Assembly (NCBI GenBank): GCA_949317995.1
Contig: OX439047.1
Location: 792,501 to 856,500, forward strand
Origin: Acholoe squamosa
Lineage: Eukaryota > Annelida > Polychaeta > Phyllodocida > Polynoidae
DNA: 64,000 nt
Reading direction: 5' to 3'
The notes beneath the pieces were generated by a model that worked only from the letters and a program-made list of their open reading frames with translations, was not told where the DNA came from and ran no database searches. Made by a program: the position numbers and the translations under genes. Shown here in pieces: positions 37,761-49,419 of this stretch; within the stretch, counting starts at the first letter, position 1, and each line of letters opens with the position of its first letter.

Positions 37761-37899
37761 AGATGTGCTACACCTTGTATGGTAATACGGTATATATAAT
37801 CACACATAGGCTGAAAGGGCATCAAAGCTCGCATAATACTGCAGAATGTTGTCTCTATGCACCAATGCAGTGCTGGTAATAGTCTTTGTCTGGTCTGCT

Positions 37900-38395
37900 A
37901 TGGAGCATCATGCCAACCCTGTAAGCATGGCATGATACATGAATGTAGCACTGAAGTGGAGCATCATGCCAACCCCTGTAAGCATGGTATGATACATGAA
38001 TGCAGCACTGAAGTGGAGCATCATGCCAACCCCTGTAAGCATGGTATGATACATGAATGCAGCACTGAAGTGGAGCATCATGCTAACCCCTGTAAGTATG
38101 GTATGATACATGAATGCAGCACTGAAGTGGAGCATCATGCCAACCCCTGTAAGCATGGCATGATACATGAATGCAGCACTGAAGTGGAGCATCATGCCGA
38201 CCCCTGTAAGCATGGCATGATACATGAATGCAGCACTGAAGTGGAGCATCATGCTAACCCCTGTAAGTATGGCATGATACATGAATGCAGCACTGAAGTG
38301 GAGCATCATGCCAACCCCTGTAAGCATGGCATGATACATGAATGCAGCACTGAAGTGGAGCATCATGCCAACCCCCCAGGAGTGCATCAACCCTG
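37900..38395. repeat. 57-bp minisatellite, 8 units, derived from MITE interior
   Basis: TGTAAGCATGGCATGATACA + TGAATGCAGCACTGAAGTGG + AGCATCATGCCAACCCC. The motifs GCATGATACATGAATG and GCATCATGCC are those of the hairpin MITEs. With 57 a multiple of three, frames of about 180 aa stay open on both strands. Open frames on both strands of an identical repeat argue against coding. Confidence 0.96.
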
Positions 38396-38519
38396 TATGA
38401 GGTAGGGCATGATACATGAATGCAGCATTCACGTACTGAGCCATCAGGAAAGCATCAACCCTGTAGGGTCAGCATGATACATTAATGCACCATAGGGTCA
38501 TCAAGCCATTAATAGGCAT

Positions 38520-38904
38520 AATTGATTGTTGGCCATTAGCAAAACTTTTATTCATTTGACCACAAGATATCACAGGTGATTGTTTTGAAGGATGTTTTAG
38601 GGTATCAATAATAAACAACTTTGTACCAATGATTTTTCTTTTCCATGATTATAACCAAGGTAGTCAAATATGTACAGAGGAGAGTCTTTACCAAAGTCCC
38701 CTACTGCATTTTGTCTCAGTCACACCAGCATTTAGTGGCATGTTGTTGAGTTGGTGTTATTATGGTAACCATAAAACATTATATACCACCCCTGCAGTGA
38801 AATAAGATGGCAGAACTGTTGATTGTTTATTAATTGGTGGTAGAATCTAGCTGTAAATTGTGTATCATCACCACATATTGTATCATTGTAAATAATTATT
38901 CACT
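38520..38904. other. no gene seen
   Basis: AT-rich unique-looking sequence with no supported feature. Confidence 0.5.
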
Positions 38905-39023
38905 TTAACCCTTTAACGGCCGCTGATACAGGAGTGCATCATGATGCACCAATGACGTGCTGGTGAGATTACTTATACTTACTTGTGAGTAGTGGTGAGC
39001 ATCAGCGGCCTTTAAAGGGTTAA
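38905..39023. mobile_element. shortest complete CCCTTTAA-family MITE (111 bp plus TTAA flanks)
   Basis: TTAA (38905-38908) | CCCTTTAACGGCCGCTGATA ... ATCAGCGGCCTTTAAAGGG | TTAA (39020-39023). The TIRs pair over about 20 bp. This copy best defines the family's ends because almost nothing lies between the TIRs but a degenerate hairpin. Confidence 0.85.
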
Positions 39024-41823
39024 CATGATATTGAGACATCTTGGTGTTGGCTCTAAAACCTTGTCATTGTGGATTTCTTAGACGAAGCAGATGGTGTCAT
39101 GATAATCATAATTTATTTTGTTTCATAGGGTTAACCAAGGGGCTCCATGGGGCAATGGAATATAGCATTCCTGTATTCCATGGTCAAGTCACGTGATATG
39201 CTAATGATGTAAACAAGCTGCAGTGGAATGTATTTGACATGAATGGCATATAGCATCCTGTAGTCCAAGTGTTTGGCACTTAAGAGTTACAAGGTCACCA
39301 ATTTTAGATACTGTGGTGGCCTGTTCAGGCGCCGCAGCACAAAGTCAAGGACTGCAGGCTTATCAGTTTTTGAAAACAGTTTACATCAAGTTACTCATTA
39401 TAGGCACAGTAATTGGGTAGCGTTAAGTAATACTTATTGTTGATTGGCTGGTGGGTAAAAATTCTTTTGTGCATCCGACCACCCACAATCAGCTGATAAG
39501 GTTGTACCAAGGGGCTCAGTGCTTAGTTTATAGAGGATGTACATGTAGTCTCATTGGCGGATCCAGGGGGGGGGGGGGGCTGGAGCATGAGCCCCTCCCC
39601 TAGTGTGGTCGCTGCGCTGCACTTGCTGAGGCCTTGGACATGTAGTAACTCACCACTTTCACCAAGTCTTGCCCCCCCCCCCGGATCTGCCACTGAGTCC
39701 ACAGCTGTATTTGTCATGTTTGGTGAATTGATTACAACTTAGGATATTGCCATAAATGTAAAGGCCAATCAAAAGCTACAGTACCATAATCATTAGCAAT
39801 GCCTTATACCATGGAGGAGGATAAGTGTTCGTAAAATCATCTTAAATATATACGAGGCACACTATATATGTCTGCACCATACACTGTAAACAATGTCATT
39901 GAATAACAATAGAATCCTTGTCCCACAGTTACTAGAGATCTGTCGTTATTTTCGCAGAGATTCCTTGTACAGTTGTGTACCACCATACTGCCACCCCGGG
40001 CTTCTTGTAAAAACTACACTGGTTTCCTCTGATACAACCACAGTGGTTCACTGTTTAATTTTACATGGAGCCCTGGTAGATTCAACAGTTATTTCTCACA
40101 GTATATACACAAAGTGCACCTTATAGGTAAGGCCTTACAAATATAGTAAAGATAAACAGTGAATTTGATAAAACTGCATATTGTGCACAGTGATCTCCTT
40201 TCAGGGGATACACCTGTGTCAAACAAATTTATAATTTACATTTTCATTTCTGACATATTCTATTTTTGTAAGGTGCACGTTATAGATCCACAGCATATTA
40301 CAGTAAATGTTCCCAAATGTTTGTTGTTTTTTTTGGGGTTTTTTCTTTCTTGGTTTTTCTTTTTTCTAGATATGAGTCTCCTTATCACCTCACAGTGGTA
40401 AAACAGCCCAACTTGAAAATACGAAAGGTTACTACAAAAGACTGTTGAATGGTTATTAGTATCAACTTGAGATGAATGAAAATAAAAATGTTTTAGAAAA
40501 ATGAAAAAAAGGTAATTGAAAGAAAAGAAAATACCCACAGTTTGTGAGATTGTCATGTAGGAACTGCCATTCTGTCAAACTAGTTGTAAATTCTATCCCC
40601 GGGAAATTCTATATTTTTGAGAATGAATGTCAAATAAATGTGCGATCTAATGAACTTATTACATGCACTGAAATAAATGTACTCTGGTAAAAACAATGAA
40701 AAATATGTTGTATCTTTTTTTTTTTTTAATTCAAGACCTAGTCCCTGTACTCGTTCCTCCCTTCCGTGTTCCCAAAATCATCGTAGTAAACTGAGGATAT
40801 ATTTAACAATAGAAGTTCATCAAAAATAGAAATAGGTTTTTTTTGTTTTTTTTTTAACACTGTTTAAGTCTTGAATGATGGAATTTGAAATTATAAAGTA
40901 CACACATGACAGAGTATGTTAGATGTCGAGCTTGGGATGGATTCTTAAGAAGTGGTTGAAGTTTTTTAGGTACTCAAGGGAAAAGGGAGGGCCCTGAGCA
41001 GTCTCAGAAATTTGGGTGTATGTCTGTACATCATATTAAAATTTTAGGAAAGAATTCAAATGAGCAAAACCTTTTTATAGGGGTATCATCAGAATTACAT
41101 CCAAATTACCAGAGATGTCTGTCTGGTAATTAGCAACTTAGAAAGACGGTTTACAGTACTTTTGCGAGAAGGGGGGGGGGTGTAAAATTTACCCTCCTTT
41201 TGGCCAAAAGAAATTCTCCCTGTCCCTGGCGGGGGGGGGGGCGCAAAAAGAAAGATATGTGATTGCTTTTGCTTGGGGGGGGGCGAAAACCCATTGCACC
41301 CCCTTGTCAATTAGTATTGACCAGTCTCAGCAAGTCATATGAGCAGATGACAAAGGTATTTTTTACTGAGGTAATTGGAGCAGACAAGTCAGTGAGGGAG
41401 TGTGAGTCCCCCCTGGTGGCAAAGTCTGCCCCTACAAAAATTGTTAAATCAAACTTCACTTTTACCAAGGATTTTGGTAAATGTCTGGTTGCTATGATCA
41501 CACGATGCGATATTGGAGGTATAGGTAGTATCCCTATTGCCATTGTAGAGGTGTCTGAGCTTTTCATTTCATCAATATTTAGATTCAGTTTAACTTAAGT
41601 CAATTATTTAGTGATGTGGATAAGAAGGCGTGGCACGTATTAGTGTTGTTTGATATCTCTAAATGATAACTCATGTTACCATAGTTATGGCCCTCAATAT
41701 GACGTTGTATCAACCACAGAAAATGTACAAGTCATATAGTGCTGCCACCTGGTGATAAGAACAGAAAGCTCTACCACACTCTGGCAGAGGGAGAAGGCAA
41801 CTAACATAGGTCTCTGGTTAATA
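39024..41823. other. 2.8 kb without a supportable gene
   Basis: AT-rich, with poly-G and poly-C tracts in inverted order near 39565-39580 and 39671-39682 (GGATCCAGGGGGGG... / ...CCCCCCCGGATCTGCCACTG, a small foldback), T runs at 40328-40340, 40710 and 40835, and G-run blocks of the GGAGTGATCATT type near 41160-41290. The remaining frames show no domain, splice or codon support. Confidence 0.5.
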
Positions 41824-42102
41824 TAACCATTTCGGGGCCGCTGATGCATTCATGCATCATGCCCATTGGCAGCCCTGGTGAGTAACTCGCCAGGGCTGCA
41901 TTCATGCATCATGCCCATTGGCAGCCCTGGTGAGTAACTCGCCAGGGCTGCATTCATGCATCATGCCCATTGGCAGCCCTGGTGAGTAACTCGCCAGGGC
42001 TGCATTCATGCATCATGTCCATTGGCAGCCCTGGTGAGTAACTCGCCAGGGCTGCATTCATTATTATGATCCATTCTTGTATCTGCAGCCTTTAATAATG
42101 GT
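41824..42102. mobile_element. CCCTTTAA-family MITE with a 57-bp tandem hairpin array
   Basis: The left end AACCATTTCGGGGCCGCTGA and right end TCTGCAGCCTTTAATAATGG + TT are decayed inverted ends. The centre is four copies of CATTCATGCATCATGCCCAT + TGGCAGCCCTGGTGAGTAAC + TCGCCAGGGCTG, each with its own GCCCTGGTGAGT/ACTCGCCAGGGC hairpin. Confidence 0.72.
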
Positions 42103-42414
42103 TACACTGTAGACGATGATAATGATGGATTTGGATCTAGACTCGGGGTAGACATATATCAGAGGTATTATGCTATTATCATTGTTGACATAAAGAATTC
42201 ATTGTAAACGACGGTTTTCGTCAGAATTAAACTTTTTCTTTATTAACATTGGTAATCATTCAATAAATATCAGAGACAAGATGAAGTGAATATTACAATC
42301 ATTTGTTACCCCTATCAATAACTCTAACTCCAATGTATAGGAATTGCCCTCCGTGTGAACGGGTAGAAGGTTCTTCAGTTCCTGAACTCTCATCTCCGTT
42401 CTATAGTAGAGGAG

Positions 42415-42720
42415 TAAGGGAGTGATCATTTTTTAACAATGGGGGGGGGCTGGTGGGTTTGCTCGTGGACGTGCAAAAAAAATTTCTGAGCCCCCCCCCA
42501 TAACGGCCGAAAATCCCGCTCAAACGTGCCCTTTTACCCTATAGTAACACGTGGGGTTTTCCACTGAAAACAGGTGAAATTATTTTGACCCCCCCCATCA
42601 GAGGGGTTGAAAAAATTCTGACCCCCCCTGGTCAAGGGGTTGAAAAAATTCTGACCCCCCCTCAAACCCACCAGCACACCCCCCCCCCCCCCCCGTTGTT
42701 AAAAAATGATCACTCCCTAA
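42415..42720. mobile_element. GGAGTGATCATT-type MITE, best copy (about 306 bp)
   Basis: The left TIR TAAGGGAGTGATCATTTTTT + AACAATGGGG is inverted at the right as CCCCGTTGTTAAAAAATGAT + CACTCCCTAA. The interior has G runs, C runs and repeats of GTTGAAAAAATTCTGACCCC. No coding content. Related fragments lie at 7746-8014, 27580-27800, 41160-41290, 43975-44130 and 44290-44480. Confidence 0.8.
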
Positions 42721-44723
42721 GAGAGCCAGTCCTCAGCCTAGGTAGAAGGGTACTCCACAGAGAATGTACAACTCAGTTAGTGCTGCCATCTGGTGTTACA
42801 ACTCATACCCTGAATGCAAGATGTAGTCATTTTGGAATTCCTTTAAAGATCCCCCCCTTTCCTTTCCCTCTTCTTTTACTCCTTCCTTTCTTCCTTTTTC
42901 TCTCTCATTGGAGGGAATCCAAGGAGGTAAAATCGGGAAGAATGAATTATTGTTTCTCTGCAAAATTGGACCAAGCAAGACAAAAGTTTCAGGCCCGTAA
43001 CTGGCCCTTGTCGCGGGGTGGTTCGATTTTCGATAAGGTGGAACTCGATCAGTTAAAAGGTGGAACCCGCCAAAAATTTTAAATAATAAACAGCAAATAT
43101 TAACTTAATTTGTATACAAATCTGTATGGTAATGGGTCATTTGAGGCAAAATGTCCTAATTTTAAGGTTTACTCTCTAAAATCCTTAATAATTGTCCGAT
43201 TTACAAGCCGCAAAAACTAACATCTAGCCTATCATGTGCACTTTAAGGATAGCTGGGATGAAACCTTTTGGGTCCATCAGGGGCCTGGGGGGTTCGTTCA
43301 AACCGACGAACCCCCCCTAGTTACGGGCCTGAAAAGGGATGGTTAAACAGTCAGCTATGTTCCTCTGCCATCATTGACTGTGGGTTTAGGTAGTGGCAGT
43401 CAATACGAAAACTCGTCAGACATCGACTTTTGCCAGCTAAATCGCTGCGGGGCTAATGGAAATTGTCAGACTGCTGACATCTTGACAACTTGTGCTTTTT
43501 TATGACTTGCAAATCAGACCATTGTTAAGGTTTTTACAGTCTGAAACAAAAAAGTATAACTGTTTGTTGAGGTTTAAAGAGGTAAATGATTATAAGAGTG
43601 AGTTAATTCTTGTTTTTCAATATTTCTTTCCCGACAATGGTTATCTTGGGGTAGTTATTCCTGTCAATTCAATTTCAATTTCACTTTAGTTTATTCACAT
43701 CCTCATTTGAGATAAAGGAAAGCAGAGAAGAGATCGGGTTAGGCCGACAGTAGCCATGCACAGTAGCACCGCATATCCTAATTTACCAGGACTGGCAAGG
43801 TTTTTTGGCTGTCTTTTTTTATTTATTTTATTTTTTTCCTGGTAGGACAAGCAATTGGTAGACTATCTTTTGACCTTTATTCAGCAGGACTGAAGGACCT
43901 GTGGACAGAAAACTGGTCGCACAGACTGGAATTTATCAACATGGTGGATGGATGGTTTTCATGCGGATGCAGGAAAAAAATTATACCTCCCCCTCGATGG
44001 CAGTCAAAACATTTTGCGCCCCCCCTTTGATTTATAGTAGCATGCAGGCTTTTTCTTGCTAAAAAGATGGATCAATTTTTTTTATAGCTCCCCTCCCCTG
44101 TTGATAAATAATGACCACTCCCTTATTTCTTAAATCTGTATGATTGAAATTACAAGATTATACATAAAGGACAGTGGATACATGTGCAATGAGAAGTTCC
44201 ACAGAGATCCACCAGATGGCACCTTGAGCTGTATATGTGTGAAAGGCTAGCTATAGGCCCTGGCCCAGTAATACAATTAAGAAAGTGGTTTAATCATCTA
44301 TCTACCCCTCCTGAGGGGGCACAAAAACCGTTGGCCCCTTTTGGGCGTAAGAAATTCTCCCCTTTTTCTGGCAAAAGAAAAAAACCCTACATGCTAATGT
44401 AGATCGAAGAGGGGTGCGAAAGTTTTACTGCTGTGGAGGGGGATGGAACGAATTTTTGTGCCACCACCATCACCCTTGTTGATGAAAAAACACCACCACA
44501 GGAACTACCTCAAGGCATGTCAGAGGGGAATTCATAAGCCGCACACCAGCCATGCGGCACGCGCGGCGTGTGATTTTGCTCTAGTAGCTGGAGTGTGAGG
44601 GTGTTCAGGGACAGGCGCGCACTAAGAGCTGGGCGTGCGGCCTATTAAATTACCCTCTGGTGTCTTTCATATCAAGTACCCTGGTCACCTGAGCCAGAAA
44701 CAATATTCTGTATTGTAAAGGAA
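42721..44723. other. no gene; GGAGTGATCATT fragments
   Basis: At 43975-44130 there is a right half of the MITE above (ATAATGACCACTCCCTTA at its end) and at 44290-44480 another G/C-run fragment. Remaining frames have no support. Confidence 0.5.
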
Positions 44724-44830
44724 AGTAATGGAAAACCTCCGCGGAGCTGGGGGATTTGCCACAAAACCTCTGCGGCAAAGCCGAGGAGGTTTTGTGGCAA
44801 ATCCCCCAGCTCCAAGGAGGTTTTCTTACT
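44724..44830. repeat. palindrome, about 46-bp arms
   Basis: AGTAATGGAAAACCTCC...GAGCTGGGGGATTTGCCACA + AAACCTC (44724-44770) is inverted at GAGGTTTTGTGGCAAATCCC + CCAGCTCC...GGTTTTCTTACT (44786-44830). The GC-rich centre (TGCGGCAAAGCCGAG) resembles the style of the 4780-4923 palindrome but not its sequence. Confidence 0.88.
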
Positions 44831-45621
44831 TATAGTCAATCCACAGAGATATGTGAAGCAGCAAGCTAAAAGGACCGTCCAAGGGGGATTAATACCAATT
44901 CTGGCCACTAGGGGGACACCATTAAGGCTTAAAAAGGGGAAACCAGACCGAAAATTGTATTATACTAGATTTTCATGAGGATTTCAACAGTCCTACAGGG
45001 AAATTTCCATTTTTTGGTGCAAACCTTCTGAATTTGGAATGCAAATAGAACGTTTTTAGGGCATTTCAGGGCATAAATCAGTGTATTTGTTGATATGTGT
45101 TGCCATGGAAACAAGATTTCCACTCAAAATAGAGGAATAAAAAAAACCCATTGATAGCCCCAATCACAGGGATGAAGTACTCAAAAAATGGTAAAAATCC
45201 TATTTTTAGGTCAAATTCTATAAGGAAATGATTTTAAAGAACATGATAAATTTCCTTATTTGCATAATAATGCATACTTATACTTATCTCACGATATCTC
45301 GGGAAATAGGCAAGTTAGAGCTTATTTGGTATATCGATATGTTACTGACCACCCAAATTGATAGACCCATAACTCAAAAACTAGCAGAGATATTTTCTAA
45401 TGTAATACATCATTGAAAAGCTCATGACTTGAATTTAGAAATTGGCTTTTCCCCTTGGGGGACCCTTTTGCCTTGGCTGGACACATGTATAGAACAGTAA
45501 AACCCTCAATATAAGTATAGTTTGACTTTGACTGTAGGGGCCTAGAAGAGGATTCAAATCATCTACACTGGCTGTGATATAAAGCTATAATAAATATATG
45601 GTGTTCCAGTCTACAATCACC
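44831..45621. other. no gene seen
   Basis: AT-rich unique-looking sequence. Confidence 0.5.
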
Positions 45622-45689
45622 AGCAGTCTCAATAGTATAATGGTTAGCATGGCTGACTTTGAATCACAGAATGTGGGTTCAAGACTGCT
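45622..45689 (+). pseudogene. tRNA-like sequence (Gln-like), probably not functional
   Basis: AGCAGTC and GACTGCT could form a 7-bp acceptor stem. ATAGTATAATGGTTAGCA matches a tRNA D-arm/box A, and CTTTGAA resembles a Gln (TTG) anticodon loop. GTGGGTTCAAG resembles box B, but no 3' T-stem strand is left and only 68 nt are present. More likely a tRNA pseudogene or SINE head than a working tRNA. Confidence 0.4.
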
Positions 45690-45859
45690 TGGGGAAAGTG
45701 GTTTTAACTTACACATACAAGGTAAAAGGAGATTTTGTAAAAGGCCCCCCTGAAGCCCCCTTTATCATTTTGGCAATCAGAGGATGTTCATTATAATACA
45801 TTATTTTTAGAATTTCTTGCAAAAATGACAGTGGTCAACCGAGAATAAAACAAAATCAC

Positions 45860-45929
45860 ACCAGGGGTTTGAACCTGTGTGGTCTAGATTTGTAGTCCTA
45901 GGCCTTAACCACTACACTAGACTGACCAG
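45860..45929 (-). pseudogene. tRNA-like sequence
   Basis: On the minus strand TAGTGTAGTGGTTAAGGCC (box A), a CTAGG...TCTAG stem and CAGGTTCAAACCCCTG (a T-arm with a 4-bp stem) are present. The anticodon loop appears to be 8 nt and I find no acceptor stem. Confidence 0.4.
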
Positions 45930-46036
45930 TCAAACTTTCAAAATGAAATTACCCTGTTTATCTATAATTGATTTCTCAGTTATAGTAGTAGCATATCACC
46001 ATTCAGTAGATGTTCTATCACCCACAGTATCACCTG

Positions 46037-46110
46037 AGGACTCATGGTGTAATGGTTAGCACATGGGACTCTAGATCCCAGCACTGTCTGGTGTGTGGGT
46101 ACGCATTCCA
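46037..46110 (+). pseudogene. tRNA-like sequence with a CTA anticodon
   Basis: GGTGTAATGGTTAGCAC matches box A of eukaryotic Gln tRNAs. The anticodon arm TGGGA-CTCTAGA-TCCCA is perfect and would read CTA (amber-type). The T-arm is degenerate (GGGTACGCATTCC), so it is probably a pseudogene. Confidence 0.4.
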
Positions 46111-46113
46111 TAT

Positions 46114-47332
46114 GGGGCAGAATTTTCATCTGCTGTGCAAAAATGACCTTATTCATAAACCTCCTGCTAAGCTTGGCCTATTTCACAAAACCTCCTCCCA
46201 GACCTCACCTGATTCACAAAACCTCCTGCCAGAACTGACCTAATTCATATAACCTCCTGCTGGCCCCCATACTGAAGAATGTGGAAATAAACCTACAGTA
46301 GGAACAATGGGGTGCACAGCCAGGTGCAGTATAAGCACAGAGAAACACCTACACTGGAGCATGTGCTATATCCTCTATAAAAAAATATACAGGTAACCAC
46401 AGAGGAACACATGCACTGGTACACTGTGCTACATACTGTATACTCCATGTACATATAACCACAGAGAAGCACCAGCTGGTAGTGCTACACTGAGCCCTGT
46501 GCCGTTTCTATAGAGTGCAGTGTGTCAGGGAGACCACAGAGGACCAGTGAGTAGTATAACACAAAGGGAGCAGGGTTAGGATGGCAGGGTGCCAGTGTAG
46601 CTCAGGAAGCCAGCTGGGGTGGAACTACATGTGATGATATACACAATACAGGTTATAGAGAGCCTATATAAGCCTATATGGAGCCTAAAGCAGGCCTAGA
46701 ACCAGTCTTAGATAGGCCTAGGTAGGCCTACAGGGAGTAGTAGGGCTCCCTGTATATGTAGAGAGTGCTGATATATATTGGATACCAGCGGGGTATGTGG
46801 AGCCAAGCACACACAGGAGTATAACATAATGCGAACCTATATAAAGCCTACTGTAAGCCTACATAGGAGCTTATCCCTGGCCGTTAAACAAGACGGGCGC
46901 TTATTTCTAGGTCTACTTCTCAGTGTCTAAGGTATATTTCATGACACCCATACCTCGGAGCTTATACGCCCGGGCTTATACAAATCCTGGCACTTTAATG
47001 CAACGATATGCTAGACTCATCAAATAGGCCTTTACAGGCCTTGTGGTAGTATATATGTAGTCATAAATGGATCTAGATTTTGTACCTACATGGATAGGCC
47101 TCATATTGGGATGGAGATATGCCTGGATACAGAGGCAAGCCTAACATAGGCTGGTGTGATATAGCAATTACAGCCTAGATTAAGATGAAGAATATGCGGT
47201 TAAAGGGAAGTATATACATGGGGATGTGCTCGAGTCAAGCGCCATGCGATGACAGTCTACGACAAGGAGATACAATTCCCTCACAATGAGAGGAACAAGG
47301 TGTTCAGCAGCTATATGTATATGTCAATAGTA
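46114..47332. other. no gene; short direct repeats
   Basis: Three units of CCTCCTGCCAG.CCTGACCT. ATTCA.A type near 46160-46260 and frequent TAGGCCTA motifs between 46660 and 47130. No supported gene. Confidence 0.45.
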
Positions 47333-48680
47333 CAGCAGCCTCAGACACAGGCATGGTGAGGCATCTTACACACACCAGACACAGGTATGGTGAGGCATCT
47401 GACACACACCAGACACAGGCATGGTGAGGCATCTTACACACACCAGACACAGGTATGGTGAGGCATCTGACACACACCAGACACAGGTATGGTGAGGCAT
47501 CTGACACACACCAGACACAGGTATGGTGAGGCATCTTACACACACCAGACACAGGTATGGTGAGACATCTGACACACACCAGACACAGGTATGGTGAGGC
47601 ATCTTACACACACCAGACACAGGTATGGTGAGACATCTGACACACACCAGACACAGGTATGGTGAGGCATCTTACACACACCAGACACAGGTATGGTGAG
47701 GCATCTGACACACACCAGACACAGGTATGGTGAGGCATCTTACACACACCAGACACAGGTATGGTGAGACATCTGACACACACCAGACACAGGCATGGTG
47801 AGGCATCTGACACACACCAGACACAGGGATGGTGAGGCATCTTACACACACCAGACACAGGCATGGTGAGGCATCTTACACACACCAGACACAGGGATGG
47901 TGAGGCATCTTACACACACCAGACACAGGCATGGTGAGGCATCTTACACACACCAGACACAGGTATGGTGAGGCATCTTACACACACCAGACACAGGTAT
48001 GGTGAGGCATCTTACACACACCAGACACAGGTATGGTGAGGCATCTGACACACACCAGACACAGGTATGGTGAGGCATCTTACACACACCAGACACAGGC
48101 ATGGTGAGGCATCTGACACACACCAGACACAGGTATGGTGAGGCATCTGACACACACCAGACACAGGTATGGTGAGGCATCTTACACACACCAGACACAG
48201 GTATGGTGAGACATCTTACACACACCAGACACAGGCATGGTGAGGCATCTTACACACACCAGACACAGGCATGGTGAGGCATCTGACACACACCAGACAC
48301 AGGTATGGTGAGGCATCTTACACACACCAGACACAGGTATGGTGAGGCATCTTACACACACCAGACACAGGTATGGTGAGGCATCTGACACACACCAGAC
48401 ACAGGTATGGTGAGACATCTTACACACACCAGACACAGGCATGGTGAGGCATCTTACACACACCAGACACAGGCATGGTGAGGCATCTTACACACACCAG
48501 ACACAGGCATGGTGAGGCATCTTACACACACCAGACACAGGGATGGTGAGGCATCTTACACACACCAGACACAGGCATGGTGAGGCATCTTACACACACC
48601 AGACACAGGCATGGTGAGGCATCTTACACACACCAGACACAGGGATGGTGAGGCATCTTACACACACCAGACACAGGTGG
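47333..48680. repeat. 34-bp minisatellite, about 40 units
   Basis: CAGACACAGGTATGGTGAGG + CATCTTACACACAC with alternation TATGG/CATGG/GATGG and CTTAC/CTGAC. Minus-strand Cys/Pro/Val frames repeat with a 34-residue period and are artefacts. Confidence 0.97.
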
Positions 48681-48907
48681 TAGAGGTCTACAGGAGCACA
48701 CACAGTATATATCACACTGATAATGGGCAGTGTACAGCAGGTGGGACCTTTGTGCTTGGCTGGTAATACAAAAAGGCCTCAAATACATGGATAGGCCTAA
48801 CATGTAACTAAATAGGCCTATAGCAGTACATGGATAGGCCTAACTTACCTATGTAAGCCTAACACATGCTGAAATGTAGCAAAGATTCGGTAGGGTGTGT
48901 GTCTGTG

Positions 48908-49205
48908 TTCTGATCTCGGAGTGTCTTGTGTTATTCATATGAGTACCATACTTCCAGACTGCATGACATGTGAGTCTGGTGCGAGATCAGAACCGAAATC
49001 ATTGATGTCAGCATGCACATGGTGCTCCCGGGAACCTGTTATAACACAATAGTGAGGTTTCTAGTTTACATGAGTCTGCGGCCATGACAGTTCTGATCTC
49101 GGAATATATTGTGAGATTAAGTAGGTACCATACAGTTTGCAAGTAGCATGACAGGCAAGGAACAAGTCAGGTGCGAGATCAGAACCTGAAGTCACTGATG
49201 TCACA
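48908..49205. promoter_or_regulatory. two tandem modules each bounded by an inverted TTCTGATCTCG/CGAGATCAGAA motif
   Basis: Module 1 has TTCTGATCTCGG at 48908-48919 and GCGAGATCAGAACC at 48981-48994. Module 2 has the same pair at 49091-49102 and 49173-49186. Between the motifs both keep GTACCATAC, GCATGACA and a following A.TGATGTCA. The duplication sits 120-420 bp upstream of the candidate first exon at 49324. A promoter role is inference from position only. Confidence 0.4.
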
Positions 49206-49323
49206 GTGAGCTCGGAATCCGGTCCGCTCCCGAGTCAGCGCTATAGAAGGTTATAGGCTGATCCTGTAGGTGATGAGTATACCTGTCTGTGAGTGAGACG
49301 GATTGAGTGAATGGAGCAGCAAC

Positions 49324-49388
49324 ATGGAGGAGGACAGCAGCACCACAGGAGGCAGTCTGCTACTCACCACCACTGTCAACAATGCCAG
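49324..49388 (+). CDS. candidate first coding exon of a host gene
   Basis: ATG in good context (CAACATGGAGG) opens 21 codons (MEEDSSTTGGSLLLTTTV...) and runs into a consensus donor, CCAG|GTAAGTATT, at 49388/49389 in phase 2. An upstream ATG at 49311 in another frame would give a 26-codon Gln/His-rich alternative ending at the same donor. The preceding 100 bp is less repetitive and GC-richer than its surroundings, consistent with a 5' UTR. The intron would begin in a CTGT/CTGC microsatellite. No downstream exon can be identified, so the product is unknown. Confidence 0.35.
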
Positions 49389-49419
49389 GTAAGTATTACA
49401 ATAGTTATATAGAAGCCTG

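Noticed and set aside
37857-38444. Reading frames of about 180 aa on both strands
   Set aside because: Both arise from the 57-bp tandem unit; equal openness on both strands of one repeat argues against coding.
47304-48463. Cys/Pro/Val-rich repeated minus-strand frames of about 93 aa
   Set aside because: They are the 34-bp minisatellite read through its three frames.
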